64,000 nucleotides of DNA from Umezawaea sp036375055 (GCF_036375055.1 NZ_DASUSQ010000136.1:22067-86066), one strand, 5' to 3'; positions 23,058 to 31,540 are shown, numbered from the stretch's first letter. The notes: generated by a model from the letters alone, not told the origin. Made by a program: numbers and translations.

Positions 23058-23341
23058 ACCTTGAACGGTGGGGTGCTGGTGCCGCTCACCCGGTAGCGGT
23101 GCCACGGGTCCGGGTCGGTCAGGGCACCCTGCGCCTCGCCCGTCGGGGTGCGCAGCAGGGCCGTTCTGGTGCCCGATTCGGCGAGGGTGGTCACCTGGGC
23201 GTTCGCGGCTATCCGGCCGTACCAGTGGTAGCGGCCGTCGATCGGCTGGAAGAAGCCCCTCAGGTCCACGTCCACCTCGATCGTCTGGCCGTCCGCCAGC
23301 AGTTCCGCCCTGCCGGTGTAGCCCTCTTCGTCGGCGCTCAC
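23051..23341 (-). CDS. DUF4873 domain protein
   Basis: 96 aa, GTG start overlapping the TetR stop by 4 bp (GTGA). Conserved features of the family are present: GYTGRAELLADGQTIEVDV, LRGFFQPIDGRYHWYGRI, and PDPWHRYRVSG near the end. It is a small all-beta domain of unknown function, often fused to or next to flavin monooxygenases, oxygenases and TetR regulators in actinobacteria. Co-translation with the regulator facing an AurF-like oxygenase fits that association. Confidence 0.85.
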   Translation of the reverse strand: MSADEEGYTGRAELLADGQTIEVDVDLRGFFQPIDGRYHWYGRIAANAQVTTLAESGTRTALLRTPTGEAQGALTDPDPWHRYRVSGTSTPPFKVD

Positions 23342-24060
23342 GCTTCCTCCGAGTTGATCAGGCGCAAGGTCGGTCCGGTGGTGAAGACGCTGCCCGGCAG
23401 GGGCGTGTCCGGGTCGACGGTGATGTTCGCCGAGCGGAGCAGGCCGTCGATGGCGTGCCAGATGATGGTGGCCAGGTACTCGCTGAGGCTCTGCCTGCTC
23501 ATCGACTGGCGGTCCAGCCACCAGTCGCCCGCGTTCTGGACCATGCCGACCAGCGCGTGCGCCCACGGTTCCGCGCCGCCGGAGTCCATGTCGAACGCGC
23601 GCAGGTAGTCGCCGAGGATGCGGGCCAGGTTCGCGGCGATCAGGGCCTTGTCCTCGTGGACGACGTCCTGCTCCACCGGGCGGTCGGTGAACGAGCCGCG
23701 CACGACGAAGCGGTAGAGGTTGGGGTTCTCCTCGATGACGCACAGGTAGGCGTCGACGATGCCGCGGATCCGGTCGCGGATCGGGCCGTCCTTCTCGATG
23801 GCCGGGCCGAGGCGGTCCATGAGCATGTCGGTGCCGCGACGGCCGACGGCGAGGTAGAGGTCGGACTTGTCGGCGAAGTGCCGGTAGAGGACGGGCTTGC
23901 TGACGCCCGCCTCGGTCGCGATCTCGTCCATGCCCACGTCGGGACCGTGCTTGGCGACCGCCCTGATCGTCGCCTCGACGAACTCCGCACGCCTGGCCTC
24001 GCGGTGCCCCTTCCACCGTTCGCGGCGTGCGTCCGAACCACCCTTGACAGTGCGAGCCAT
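23338..24060 (-). CDS. TetR-family transcriptional regulator
   Basis: 240 aa from ATG 24060 (an earlier ATG at 24102 would overlap the operator region). The N-terminal HTH reads MDEIATEAGVSKPVLYRHFADK around residues 43-64, the standard TetR pattern. The rest is a helical ligand-binding and dimer domain. It is divergent from the diiron oxygenase gene across 63 bp containing GTAAC/GTTAC repeats, so it probably represses both itself and the oxygenase-hydrolase operon. The ligand is unknown, likely hydrophobic. Confidence 0.92.
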   Translation of the reverse strand: MARTVKGGSDARRERWKGHREARRAEFVEATIRAVAKHGPDVGMDEIATEAGVSKPVLYRHFADKSDLYLAVGRRGTDMLMDRLGPAIEKDGPIRDRIRGIVDAYLCVIEENPNLYRFVVRGSFTDRPVEQDVVHEDKALIAANLARILGDYLRAFDMDSGGAEPWAHALVGMVQNAGDWWLDRQSMSRQSLSEYLATIIWHAIDGLLRSANITVDPDTPLPGSVFTTGPTLRLINSEEA

Positions 24061-24079
24061 GTGACGCACGCTACCAGAA

Positions 24080-24107
24080 GTAACCGTTACCTCAAGTAAC
24101 ACTTACT
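24080..24107. promoter_or_regulatory. Candidate TetR operator in the divergent promoter
   Basis: GTAACCGTTAC (24080-24090) is a palindrome of two 5-bp arms around one base. A second GTAAC at 24096-24100 is followed by CTTAC, a degenerate second palindrome spaced 16 bp from the first. AT-rich in a GC-rich context and between divergent genes, it is the expected place for autoregulation. Confidence 0.7.
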
Positions 24108-24123
24108 CCATGCGGAGGACCTG

Positions 24124-25023
24124 ATGACGAGGCCCTTGAAGGTCGCCGATCGCGAGAAGACCGCGGAACGGCTGCTCAACTCCTCGGCAGACAAGTTCTA
24201 CGACCCCGACGTGGACATCGACTGGGCCGCGCCGCTGGTCGACGGCCTGCGGTACACGCCGGAGCACCGCTGCTCGCTCTACGGCACGCCGCTGTGGGAC
24301 CGGATGAGCGAGGACCAGCGCGTCGAGCTGAGCAAGCACGAGATCGCGAGCATCGCGAGCGTCGGGCTGTGGTTCGAGGTGCTCCTGATGCAGATGCTGC
24401 TCAAGGAGGTCTACCGGTCGGACCCGACGACGATGCACGTCCAGTACGCGCTGACCGAGATCGCCGACGAGTGCCGCCACTCGACGATGTTCGCGCGCAT
24501 GGTGGACCGGATCGGGTGCCCGCCCTACGGGCCTCCCGCCCACGTGCACCGCCTGGGGCGGCTGCTGCCGGTCATCGGGTACGGGCCCGCCCTGTACGGG
24601 TCGATCCTGGTCGCCGAGGAGGTGCTCGACCGGTTGCAGCGCGAGACGATGGCCGACGAGACGGTGCAGCCGCTGGTGCGGATGGTGAACCGGATCCACG
24701 TGCTGGAGGAGGCGCGGCACGTGCGGTTCGCGCGGGAGGAGGTGGTGCGGGGGATGGCGTCGGTGTCGAAGGCGGAGCTGCCGTACCAGCGGTGGCTGCT
24801 GGCCACCGTGGCCATGTTCATCACCCGCAGCATCATCAACCCGAAGGCCTACGCCGCCGTCGGGCTGGACGTGGACGAGGCGCACCGGGCCGCGCTGGGG
24901 AACCCGGCCTGGCAGGAGACGATCAGGTGGTCGGGGGAGCGGATCATGAAGTTCCTGGACGAGGTAGGGCTCGTGGGGAAGCCGGGGATGCGCGCGTGGC
25001 GACGCTCGTTCCTGCTGCCGTGA
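24124..25023 (+). CDS. AurF-like non-haem diiron oxygenase
   Basis: 299 aa, ATG with GGAGG upstream. Two conserved clusters, EIADECRHSTMF near residue 113 and EEARHVRFAREE near residue 198, plus Glu residues in SILVAEEVLD near residue 164, give the E/H ligand set of the AurF (p-aminobenzoate N-oxygenase) family. The enzyme would use O2 and a carboxylate-bridged diiron site to oxidise an amine or other substrate. It is co-translated with a hydrolase (4-bp overlap) and faces a TetR regulator. No biosynthetic cluster is visible, so a detoxification or lipid-modifying role is as likely as N-oxidation. Confidence 0.87.
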   Translation: MTRPLKVADREKTAERLLNSSADKFYDPDVDIDWAAPLVDGLRYTPEHRCSLYGTPLWDRMSEDQRVELSKHEIASIASVGLWFEVLLMQMLLKEVYRSDPTTMHVQYALTEIADECRHSTMFARMVDRIGCPPYGPPAHVHRLGRLLPVIGYGPALYGSILVAEEVLDRLQRETMADETVQPLVRMVNRIHVLEEARHVRFAREEVVRGMASVSKAELPYQRWLLATVAMFITRSIINPKAYAAVGLDVDEAHRAALGNPAWQETIRWSGERIMKFLDEVGLVGKPGMRAWRRSFLLP

Positions 25024-25805
25024 GGGTCTCGGACGGAACCACGTTGAACGTGGTGGTGAGCGGCCCGCCGTCCGACGTGACGGTGGTGCTGCTGCACGGG
25101 TGGACGCTGGACCTGACGTCGTGGGACCGGGTCGCGGACGCTCTGCCGGGGCGGGTGCTGCGGTACGACCACCGCGGGCACGGCGCGTCCGGCGGTGGGA
25201 CGGTGCGGACGCTCGACCAGCTCGCCGACGACCTGGCCGAGGTGCTGGAGGCGTGCGCGCCGGACGGTGAACTCGTCCTGGTCGGGCACTCGATGGGCGG
25301 CATGACGATGATGGCGCTCGCCGAGCGGCACCCCGCGGTGTACGACCGGGTGCGCGGCGCGGTGTTCGTGGCGACGTCCAGCGGTGGGCTGCCGCCGGTG
25401 CGGGCCGCGGAGAGGGTGCTGGGGCGGTGGCTGGGCCGCCGGGCGGTGCTGGGGTTCGCGCGCGTGATGCCGGTGGGGCTGCGGTGGATGCTGTTCGGGC
25501 GGCGGGCCTCGTGGAAGGACGTGGTGGCCGCGTCGAGGATGATCGCGCGGTGTGCCGGGGGCGCTTTCGTGGACTTCCGGAACGAGGTGGCCGCGCACGA
25601 CCGGGGCAAGGCGTTGGCGGAGCTGGCCAGGGTGCCCGCTGTTGTGCTGGCGGGTGGGGCGGATTTGCTGACCCCGGTTCGGCATGCCCGTGTTGTCGCC
25701 GGGGAGTTGCCGCAGGCTGAGTTGGTCGTTCTCCCAGGAGCTGGGCACATGTTGCCCATGGAGAGGGCGGGGGAGGTGGGGGAGCGGATTCGGCGGTTTT
25801 TGTGA
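25020..25805 (+). CDS. Alpha/beta-hydrolase coupled to the diiron oxygenase
   Basis: 261 aa from GTG 25020, overlapping the oxygenase stop by 4 bp. The fold is clear: oxyanion strand VVLLHGWTLD, YDHRGHGAS, nucleophile GHSMGGMT near residue 92, an Asp in AGGADLLTPV, and the catalytic His in PGAGHMLPME. No signal peptide. Co-translation implies it acts on a substrate or product of the oxygenase. Bases after about 25600 have a higher T content and weaker GC3 than the first part, grading into the repeat spacer. Confidence 0.9.
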   Translation: MRVSDGTTLNVVVSGPPSDVTVVLLHGWTLDLTSWDRVADALPGRVLRYDHRGHGASGGGTVRTLDQLADDLAEVLEACAPDGELVLVGHSMGGMTMMALAERHPAVYDRVRGAVFVATSSGGLPPVRAAERVLGRWLGRRAVLGFARVMPVGLRWMLFGRRASWKDVVAASRMIARCAGGAFVDFRNEVAAHDRGKALAELARVPAVVLAGGADLLTPVRHARVVAGELPQAELVVLPGAGHMLPMERAGEVGERIRRFL

Positions 25806-25841
25806 GGGGGCTTGGGGCTCCGGGTTGCTGCTGGGCCCGTC

Positions 25842-25962
25842 GGATCCGGCTGCTGGTTCTGTCGGATCGGGTAGCCGCTGGTTCCAGGGGATCGGGTGGC
25901 TGCCGGTTCCAGGGGATCGGGTGGCTGCTGGTCCTCGGGGACCGGGTGGCCACTGCTCCAGG
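25842..25962. repeat. 25-bp tandem repeat array in a convergent spacer
   Basis: Five consecutive units start at 25842, 25864, 25889, 25914 and 25939. The consensus is GGATCGGGTGGCTGC followed by TGGTTCCAGG; three units are exactly 25 bp, the outer ones 22 and 24. They lie between a plus-strand hydrolase and a minus-strand TetR gene. There is no coding signal and no spacer sequence between units. Confidence 0.85.
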
Positions 25963-26001
25963 GCGCTCGTCCTGGGTTTGTGGTGGGTCCGGCTTTCGTG
26001 G

Positions 26002-26037
26002 CGAGAGGGTCGCAGGCTGTTGCCTGCGACCCTCTCG
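26002..26037. terminator. Perfect 16-bp bidirectional terminator
   Basis: Arms 26002-26017 and 26022-26037 are exact reverse complements with a TGTT tetraloop. It sits 15 bp past the minus-strand TetR stop and at the end of the plus-strand repeat array, so it can stop transcription from both sides. Confidence 0.9.
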
Positions 26038-26051
26038 TTGTTCGTTCTTCT

Positions 26052-26702
26052 TCAGTGCTGGAGGGGGAAGCCGCCGCCGATGCCTCGCCAGGCGAGGTTC
26101 GAGATGAGGTTCACCGCTTCTTCCTTCGGGACCTTGCGGTTGTCCGCCAGCCAGGCCCTCGCGGTTACCTGGCTCAGGCCCACCAGGCCCGTCGCCAGCA
26201 GTCTCGCCCGCGCTTCGTCCAGGCCCGCGTCCGCCGTGATGGTCTCGGTGATGGCGTCCACGCTGTCCGTGGTGGCTCGCTCCACCGCTTTGGCCACCGC
26301 CGGTTCGCCGCGGAGGTCCGATTCGAAGACCATGCGGAACGCCTGGCCCTCGCCGTCCACGAAGTCGTAGAACGCGGCCACCGCCGCGTGCACGCGGAGC
26401 TTGTTGTCCGTGCTGGACCCGATGGCGCCGCGGACCCTGGCCACGAGTTCGTCCACGTGGGAGTCGAGGAGCGCCATGTACAGCTCCAGCTTCCCCGGAA
26501 AGTGTTGGTACAGAACGGGTTTGCTGACGCCCGCGCGTTCGGCGATCTCGTCCATCGCGGCGGCGTGGTAGCCGTTCGTCACGAACACGTCCTGCGCCGC
26601 GGTGAGCAGTTGGGCGCGGCGCGCGGTGCGCGGGAGCCGCACTCCGCGTCCGGCCGGGGTGCTGCTCTGGTGCCCAACCGCAGTCTGGGCCGTCTCCGTC
26701 AT
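26052..26702 (-). CDS. TetR-family transcriptional regulator (Rv3208-like)
   Basis: 216 aa from ATG 26702, with GGAGG 4-5 nt upstream. The HTH is in MDEIAERAGVSKPVLYQHFPGK (about residues 47-68). The body GVRLPRTARRAQLLTAAQDVF resembles the mycobacterial Rv3208 group as recalled. Divergent from the lipase-like hydrolase gene, with about 145 bp between starts. Target and ligand unknown. Confidence 0.9.
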   Translation of the reverse strand: MTETAQTAVGHQSSTPAGRGVRLPRTARRAQLLTAAQDVFVTNGYHAAAMDEIAERAGVSKPVLYQHFPGKLELYMALLDSHVDELVARVRGAIGSSTDNKLRVHAAVAAFYDFVDGEGQAFRMVFESDLRGEPAVAKAVERATTDSVDAITETITADAGLDEARARLLATGLVGLSQVTARAWLADNRKVPKEEAVNLISNLAWRGIGGGFPLQH

Positions 26703-26848
26703 CGTGCCTCCAGCCAGGTCATCGCAGAGCCTGCGAGGAGTGTGCCCCCCGCTGCCCGACGGCAACCTTACTCGCTGGTAGCCCTCTTTCGTGAACGGTC
26801 CTTCCCCCGATCTCGTCCGGCGAGCGGCTGACCAGGCATCCTGGAGTG

Positions 26849-27832
26849 ATGACCGACATGTTGGAGACGGCACGGCCCGCCCTCACCCGTGTGCCGCTGT
26901 CCACCTCGCCGCTGCCGCCGCTCGACACGAGCGTCCGGCCGTACCCCGGTGAGTACGTGACGGCTCGCGAGCACCGGCTGTTCGTGCGCCGCACGCCCGG
27001 CGACCCGGCGGCCACCGCCGTCTACGTGCACGGGCTCGGCGGGTCCTCGACGAACTGGACGGACCTGTCGACGCAGCTCGCCGGGTACGCCGACGGGTAC
27101 TCGCCCGACCTGCCCGGCTTCGGCCGGTCGGAGCCGGAGGCCGGGTACGACTACAGCATGGTCAGCCACGCCCGGACGATGATCGACTACATCGAGTCGC
27201 TCGACCGGGGCGCGGTGCACCTGGCCGGGAACTCCATGGGCGGCACCGTGTCCCTCATCGTGGCCGCCGTGCGGCCCGACCTGGTGCGGACGCTGACGCT
27301 CGTGTCGCCCGCCATGCCGGACCTGCGGCCCAGCCTGCGCCGGGTGTCCGACCCGCGGCTGCCGCTCACGGTGCTGCCGTTCATCGGGCGGTCCATGCAG
27401 CGCAGCCTGGACGCGCTCGGCGCGCGCGTGCGGACCGAGCAGGTGATGCGGCTCGTCTTCGCCGAGCCGGACGTGGTGCCGGAGCACCGGATCGTGGAGA
27501 GCATGGAGGAGGCCGCCGAGATGGGCGGGCAGCCGTGGGTGAACGCGGCGCTGAACGGGAGCACGCTGTCGCTGGTACGGCTGTGGGTGTCGGCCGGGCA
27601 GCGGTCGATGTGGCGGCTCGCCCGGCTGGTGCGGGCGCCGTCGCTGGTGGTGTGGGGTGCCGAAGACCGGTTGATCAGCGTCCGGCGGGCGCCGCGGACG
27701 GCCCGGTCGCTGCCGCGCGGCAGGCTGCTCGTGCTGCCGAACACCGGTCACGTGGCCCAGATGGAGCGGCCCAGGTCCGTCGCGCGTGCGGTGCTCGGCA
27801 TGTGGGAGTCGGTGCGGGAGGGGACGTGGTGA
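26849..27832 (+). CDS. Alpha/beta-hydrolase (lipase/esterase-like)
   Basis: 327 aa from ATG 26849 (GTG 26846 or ATG 26858 are alternatives; GGAG at 26843 fits the last best). YVHGLGGSSTNW forms the oxyanion region, AGNSMGG the nucleophile elbow (Asn replaces the usual His before Ser), WGAEDRLISV the acid and PNTGHVAQMERP the His. Cytosolic or peripheral, substrate unknown. It is followed by the DUF3152 gene in the same direction. Confidence 0.88.
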   Translation: MTDMLETARPALTRVPLSTSPLPPLDTSVRPYPGEYVTAREHRLFVRRTPGDPAATAVYVHGLGGSSTNWTDLSTQLAGYADGYSPDLPGFGRSEPEAGYDYSMVSHARTMIDYIESLDRGAVHLAGNSMGGTVSLIVAAVRPDLVRTLTLVSPAMPDLRPSLRRVSDPRLPLTVLPFIGRSMQRSLDALGARVRTEQVMRLVFAEPDVVPEHRIVESMEEAAEMGGQPWVNAALNGSTLSLVRLWVSAGQRSMWRLARLVRAPSLVVWGAEDRLISVRRAPRTARSLPRGRLLVLPNTGHVAQMERPRSVARAVLGMWESVREGTW

Positions 27833-27857
27833 CGGTGTGCAGGCCACTGAACGGGCG

Positions 27858-28976
27858 ATGTGGGACCCTGACGCGGTGAACCGGACGACACAGGGAGGCC
27901 GTGGCCCATCGGGCGAGCGACACCCGTCCGCGGACGGCCGGTCCTCGGCCCCGCCGACGTCGGAGGAGCGCTACCGCCGTGGCGCGCGCCGGACCAGCGC
28001 GGAGCCGCTGGCCGCCTCGTGGGAGCCGGACCCGGCGGAGGCCGAGGAGTACCGGCCGCGCAGGCGCCGCACGGGCGTCGCGGGCCTGGTGTCGAACTAC
28101 GGCTGGCGCGTCTACGCGATCCCCGTGCTGCTCGTGCTGACGCTGCTGGTCGTGCTGGACAGCGCGGTGCCCGCCTCGTTCCAGATCGGCGCCGCGGGCC
28201 TGGGTGGCGGCGCTGACGAGGACGGTGGCGGTGGTGGCACCGAGCCCCGTTCCGACCTGACGTCGACGAACCAGGGGCCGCCCGCGGCGTCCGAGACGCC
28301 GCCGCCGAAGCTGGACCTGAACATCCCGACCGCCGTGCTGCCCGACGGCCCCGCGTACTCCGAGAACGGCGCGGGCACCTGGCAGGTCATCCCCGGCACG
28401 ACCGACGTGGTCGGCCAGGGCAAGGTCTACACCTACGCCATCGCCATCGAGGACGGCGTCGAGCCCGCCGACTACGGCGGCGACAAGGACGCGTTCGCGC
28501 GGACCATCGCGTCGTTCCTCTCCGACAACCGGAGCTGGGTCGGCACCGGCGAGGTCGGGATGCAGCGCGTCGACGGCACCACGAAGGCCGACTTCACGAT
28601 CAGCCTGACGAGCACGAACACGACCCACCAGATCTGCGGCTTCCAGATCCAGTACGAGTCGTCGTGCTGGGACCCGAACATCAAGCGGGTCATCATCAAC
28701 AACGCCCGCTGGCTGCGCGGCGCGAAGGCGTTCAGCAACGACATCTCGTCCTACCGCCAGTACGCCATCAACCACGAGGTCGGCCACGCGCTCGGCCACG
28801 GCCACGAGGCGTGCCAGGAGGCCGGGGCGCCCGCGCCGGTGATGATGCAGCAGACGTTCGGCGTGTCCAACGACTACGTGGCCCAGCTCAACGAGGTCGA
28901 CGAGAGCAACAAGGGCCGCGTCCCGGCGGACGGCAAGACCTGCACGACGAACGCGTTCCCGGTCGCGCCCAAGTAG
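27858..28976 (+). CDS. DUF3152 membrane-anchored metzincin-like metalloprotease
   Basis: 372 aa from ATG 27858 (GTG 27837 or 27876 also possible). A disordered Arg/Pro-rich cytoplasmic tail is followed by one transmembrane helix at about residues 83-105 (VYAIPVLLVLTLLVVLDSAV), an acidic Gly/Pro linker, and a C-terminal DUF3152 domain outside the membrane. The zinc motif HEVGHALGHGH near residues 306-316 is the full HExxHxxGxxH of metzincins. Cysteines in CGFQ, SSCWD, EACQ and KTCTT may form disulfides. The mycobacterial counterpart (Rv3207c) also lies near moeZ. Substrate unknown. Confidence 0.88.
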   Translation: MWDPDAVNRTTQGGRGPSGERHPSADGRSSAPPTSEERYRRGARRTSAEPLAASWEPDPAEAEEYRPRRRRTGVAGLVSNYGWRVYAIPVLLVLTLLVVLDSAVPASFQIGAAGLGGGADEDGGGGGTEPRSDLTSTNQGPPAASETPPPKLDLNIPTAVLPDGPAYSENGAGTWQVIPGTTDVVGQGKVYTYAIAIEDGVEPADYGGDKDAFARTIASFLSDNRSWVGTGEVGMQRVDGTTKADFTISLTSTNTTHQICGFQIQYESSCWDPNIKRVIINNARWLRGAKAFSNDISSYRQYAINHEVGHALGHGHEACQEAGAPAPVMMQQTFGVSNDYVAQLNEVDESNKGRVPADGKTCTTNAFPVAPK

Positions 28977-29073
28977 CGACGTCCACCGGTTGGGACGACT
29001 TCCCATCCGGGAAGACGAACGGGCAGTCTGGTGTTGTCCGATTTACGAGGACATGTTTCGTCGAGGAGGACAG

Positions 29074-30246
29074 ATGGCGCTTCCGCCGCTCGTGGAGCCC
29101 GCAGCGGAGCTGACCAAGGAAGAAGTCGCCCGGTACAGCCGGCACCTGATCATCCCGGACGTCGGGGTGGACGGGCAGAAGCGCCTGAAGAACGCGAAGG
29201 TGCTGGTCGTCGGCGCGGGTGGCCTTGGCAGTCCCGCTCTGCTCTACCTGGCCGCGGCCGGTGTGGGCACGTTGGGCGTTGTCGACTTCGACATCGTCGA
29301 CGAGTCGAACCTGCAGCGCCAGGTCATCCACGGTCAGTCCGACGTGGGCAAGCCCAAGGCCGAGTCCGCTCGCGACTCCGTGGCCGAGATCAACCCGTTC
29401 GTGAAGGTCAACCTGCACCAGGTGCACCTGAACTCGGAGAACGCGCTCGACATCTTCCGCGACTACGACCTGATCCTGGACGGCACGGACAACTTCGCCA
29501 CCAGGTACCTGGTCAACGACGCCGCGGTGCTGCTGGGCAAGCCCTACGTGTGGGGCTCGATCTTCCGCTTCGAGGGCCAGGTCAGCGTCTTCTGGGACGA
29601 CGCCCCCGGCGGCCAGGGCCTGAACTACCGCGACCTCTACCCCGAGCCGCCACCGCCGGGCATGGTCCCGTCGTGCGCCGAGGGCGGCGTGCTGGGCGTG
29701 CTGTGCGCGTCCATCGGGTCGATCATGGTGACCGAGGCGATCAAGCTGCTCACCGGCATCGGCGACCCGCTGCTCGGGCGGCTCATGGTCTACGACGCGC
29801 TCGACATGACCTACCGGACCATCAAGATCCGGAAGGACCCGGAGAGCCCGAAGATCACCGAGCTGATCGACTACGACGCGTTCTGCGGTGTCGTCTCGAC
29901 GGACGCGCAGGAGGCGGCGGCGGGCAGCACCATCACGCCGCTGGAGCTCAAGCACAAGCAGGACGCGGGCGAGAACTTCCTGCTCGTGGACGTGCGCGAG
30001 CCGCACGAGTTCGAGATCGTCCGCATCCCCGGCTCGGTCCTGATCCCGAAGGACCGGATCCTGTCCGGCGAGGCGTTCGCCGAGCTGCCGCAGGACAAGC
30101 AGATCGTGCTGCACTGCAAGTCGGGTGCGCGGTCCGCGGAGGCCCTGGCCGCACTGCACAAGGCGGGCTTCTCCGACGCCGTGCACGTGGGCGGCGGCGT
30201 GCTCTCGTGGGCCCGCGAGGTCGACCCGAGCCTGCCGACCTACTAG
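29074..30246 (+). CDS. moeZ: MoeZ: adenylyltransferase/sulfurtransferase (MoeB-rhodanese fusion)
   Basis: 390 aa from ATG 29074, with AGGAGG 4 nt upstream. The N-terminal ThiF/MoeB domain has the nucleotide-binding GAGGLGSPALLYLAAAG (near residue 49) and the DGTDNFATR segment. The C-terminal rhodanese domain has HCKSGARS with its catalytic Cys near residue 349. The enzyme adenylates the C-terminus of small sulfur-carrier proteins (MoaD-, CysO-, ThiS-like) and transfers sulfur, supplying molybdopterin, cysteine and thiamine pathways. It precedes by 2.3 kb a molybdopterin-dependent nitrate reductase, but this gene position is conserved without it. A terminator follows. Confidence 0.95.
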   Translation: MALPPLVEPAAELTKEEVARYSRHLIIPDVGVDGQKRLKNAKVLVVGAGGLGSPALLYLAAAGVGTLGVVDFDIVDESNLQRQVIHGQSDVGKPKAESARDSVAEINPFVKVNLHQVHLNSENALDIFRDYDLILDGTDNFATRYLVNDAAVLLGKPYVWGSIFRFEGQVSVFWDDAPGGQGLNYRDLYPEPPPPGMVPSCAEGGVLGVLCASIGSIMVTEAIKLLTGIGDPLLGRLMVYDALDMTYRTIKIRKDPESPKITELIDYDAFCGVVSTDAQEAAAGSTITPLELKHKQDAGENFLLVDVREPHEFEIVRIPGSVLIPKDRILSGEAFAELPQDKQIVLHCKSGARSAEALAALHKAGFSDAVHVGGGVLSWAREVDPSLPTY

Positions 30247-30263
30247 GTCGCGGACCGACCGCC

Positions 30264-30299
30264 GAAGAGGCCGCTCCCCGTGAGGGGGGCGGCCTCTTC
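30264..30299 (+). terminator. Strong terminator after moeZ
   Basis: A 16-bp stem: GAAGAGGCCGC at 30264-30274 with GCGGCCTCTTC at 30289-30299, extended inward by CCCC/GGGG and a T-G wobble, loop GTGA. It starts 18 bp after the stop. Confidence 0.9.
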
Positions 30300-30301
30300 T
30301 G

Positions 30302-30448
30302 ATGATCGTCGAATTCATCGACAGCGCATTCGACGGTGTCAATTGTGAATTCGACGGGATCACCCGCACGTCGGCCCCGGAACTGTCGAACGATCTCGAA
30401 CCGGAACAGGTCGAGGCTCGGGTGGAATTGGTGGAGCCTTTCCCCTGA
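30302..30448 (+). CDS. Doubtful small acidic ORF (48 aa)
   Basis: ATG 30302 to TGA 30448 encodes an acidic peptide (MIVEFIDSAFDG ... VELVEPFP). Third-position GC is clearly lower than in neighbouring genes. No ribosome-binding site is seen and the start abuts the moeZ terminator. It could be a foreign or decayed fragment, or chance. Confidence 0.2.
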   Translation: MIVEFIDSAFDGVNCEFDGITRTSAPELSNDLEPEQVEARVELVEPFP

Positions 30449-30551
30449 TCGCGATTTCCGCGCACTGGTGGGGCGCCGCGCGAGCGGTGCCGCGGCGACC
30501 GGCCGTGGGGGGCGACCTCAGGGGTGTCGCCCTCCACGGCCGGTCAGGTCG

Positions 30552-31130
30552 TCAGCCCGCGAGCGCCAGTGCGAGCGACGGGTCGAAGATCGTCGTCGTC
30601 CAGACGTCGGACTTCGTCGACGCGAGACCGTTGGCCCACAGGGAGTTCACCCTGGAGACCTCGGCGGAGTTCGGCACGGCGACCGTGCACGACGGGCCGG
30701 GGCCACCGCCGGACATCAGCTCGGAGCAGGGGCCCGAGTAGTGGTCCGGCAGCCCGAGCGCGTGGCCCGTCTCGTGGGCCGCGATGCGGGTGGGGTTGTA
30801 CACCCGTGCCTGGCTGTAGTCGATGAAGATGTACCCGCGGCCGTGGCCGTTGGTGCTGGCGTAGGACCCGCGCGAGTCGTTGCCCTCGCGGTAGGTCAGG
30901 GTGGCGGCCGAGGCGTTCTCGACCAGCTTCACGTTGGTCACGCGCGCGTTCCAGTTGGCCGCGCCCTGCCGGATCACGCTCCGGAACGTGGGTGCGCTGG
31001 CGGTGCTGTAGTACACGGTGACCGCTGCCGCGCTGGGCGGCGCGGGCTGTGCGGAGGCCTGCACGGCGCTGAACGGGGTCAGGACGGCAGCCGCTGTCAG
31101 GGCGGCGGTCAGAAATGCTTTCTTGAACAC
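30552..31130 (-). CDS. Snapalysin-type secreted zinc metalloprotease (M7)
   Basis: 192 aa from GTG 31130, with GAGGAG upstream. The N-terminus FKKAFLTAALTAAAVLTPFS, then VQASAQPA, is a classic Sec signal peptide with a likely cleavage near residues 26-28. The mature domain holds HETGHALGLPDH near residue 112 (HExxHxxGxxD, the short M7 metzincin motif) and SGPCSELMSGGGPGPSC, whose two cysteines form the family disulfide. Snapalysins of Streptomyces are small extracellular neutral proteases, usually beside a LysR activator; none is present here. Monocistronic. Confidence 0.93.
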   Translation of the reverse strand: MFKKAFLTAALTAAAVLTPFSAVQASAQPAPPSAAAVTVYYSTASAPTFRSVIRQGAANWNARVTNVKLVENASAATLTYREGNDSRGSYASTNGHGRGYIFIDYSQARVYNPTRIAAHETGHALGLPDHYSGPCSELMSGGGPGPSCTVAVPNSAEVSRVNSLWANGLASTKSDVWTTTIFDPSLALALAG

Positions 31131-31321
31131 AGGGTGTCTCCTCGCAAACAGGGAAAACGCAGGGAAGCCGCGAGGCTCAATTCCAAAGTAGGGGTCCTGG
31201 CAGATCCGGCAACCCGTCAAAAGGAGGAACCGCTGGGCGGCCCGCCGGCCGCTCAGGGGATTGACATTCCTCGATCAGGAAAATTCGGACACGACCGCGT
31301 CCGCGGGGATACGGTTCCCCC

Positions 31322-31540
31322 GTGGCGCCCAACCTGTCGCGGTTCCGCTCGACCTACGAACGCCTGCTGGACCGGCTCGCGCACTGGACGGTCTACCCGC
31401 TCGAACGCCTCAACGACCGGCTGGACGAGGTGGCGCGCGCCCGCGAGGACGGCGACCTGTCGCCGGTCGCGCTCGTCTCGTGGTGCGTGGTGAGCGGGTT
31501 CGGACTCGTCGCGATGGCGGTGCTGTTCACCCGCGGGTGA
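31322..31540 (+). CDS. Small single-pass membrane protein, unknown
   Basis: 72 aa from GTG 31322. An amphipathic basic N-terminal half (RFRSTYERLLDRLAHW, LERLNDRLDEVARARE) is followed by one hydrophobic segment (ALVSWCVVSGFGLVAMAVLF). No family recognised. A TTGACA hexamer lies at 31261-31266, about 55 bp upstream, and TACGGT at about 31309 could be a -10. Confidence 0.6.
   Translation: MAPNLSRFRSTYERLLDRLAHWTVYPLERLNDRLDEVARAREDGDLSPVALVSWCVVSGFGLVAMAVLFTRG

Noticed and set aside
24124..25805. Antibiotic biosynthetic gene cluster around the AurF-like oxygenase
   Set aside because: No polyketide, peptide or other core biosynthetic enzymes and no transporter are nearby; only regulator, DUF4873 and a hydrolase.
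31261..31289. Textbook sigma-70-type promoter before the 72-aa membrane protein
   Set aside because: TTGACA is present, but no acceptable -10 hexamer occurs at 16-19 bp; kept only as a remark in that gene's entry.
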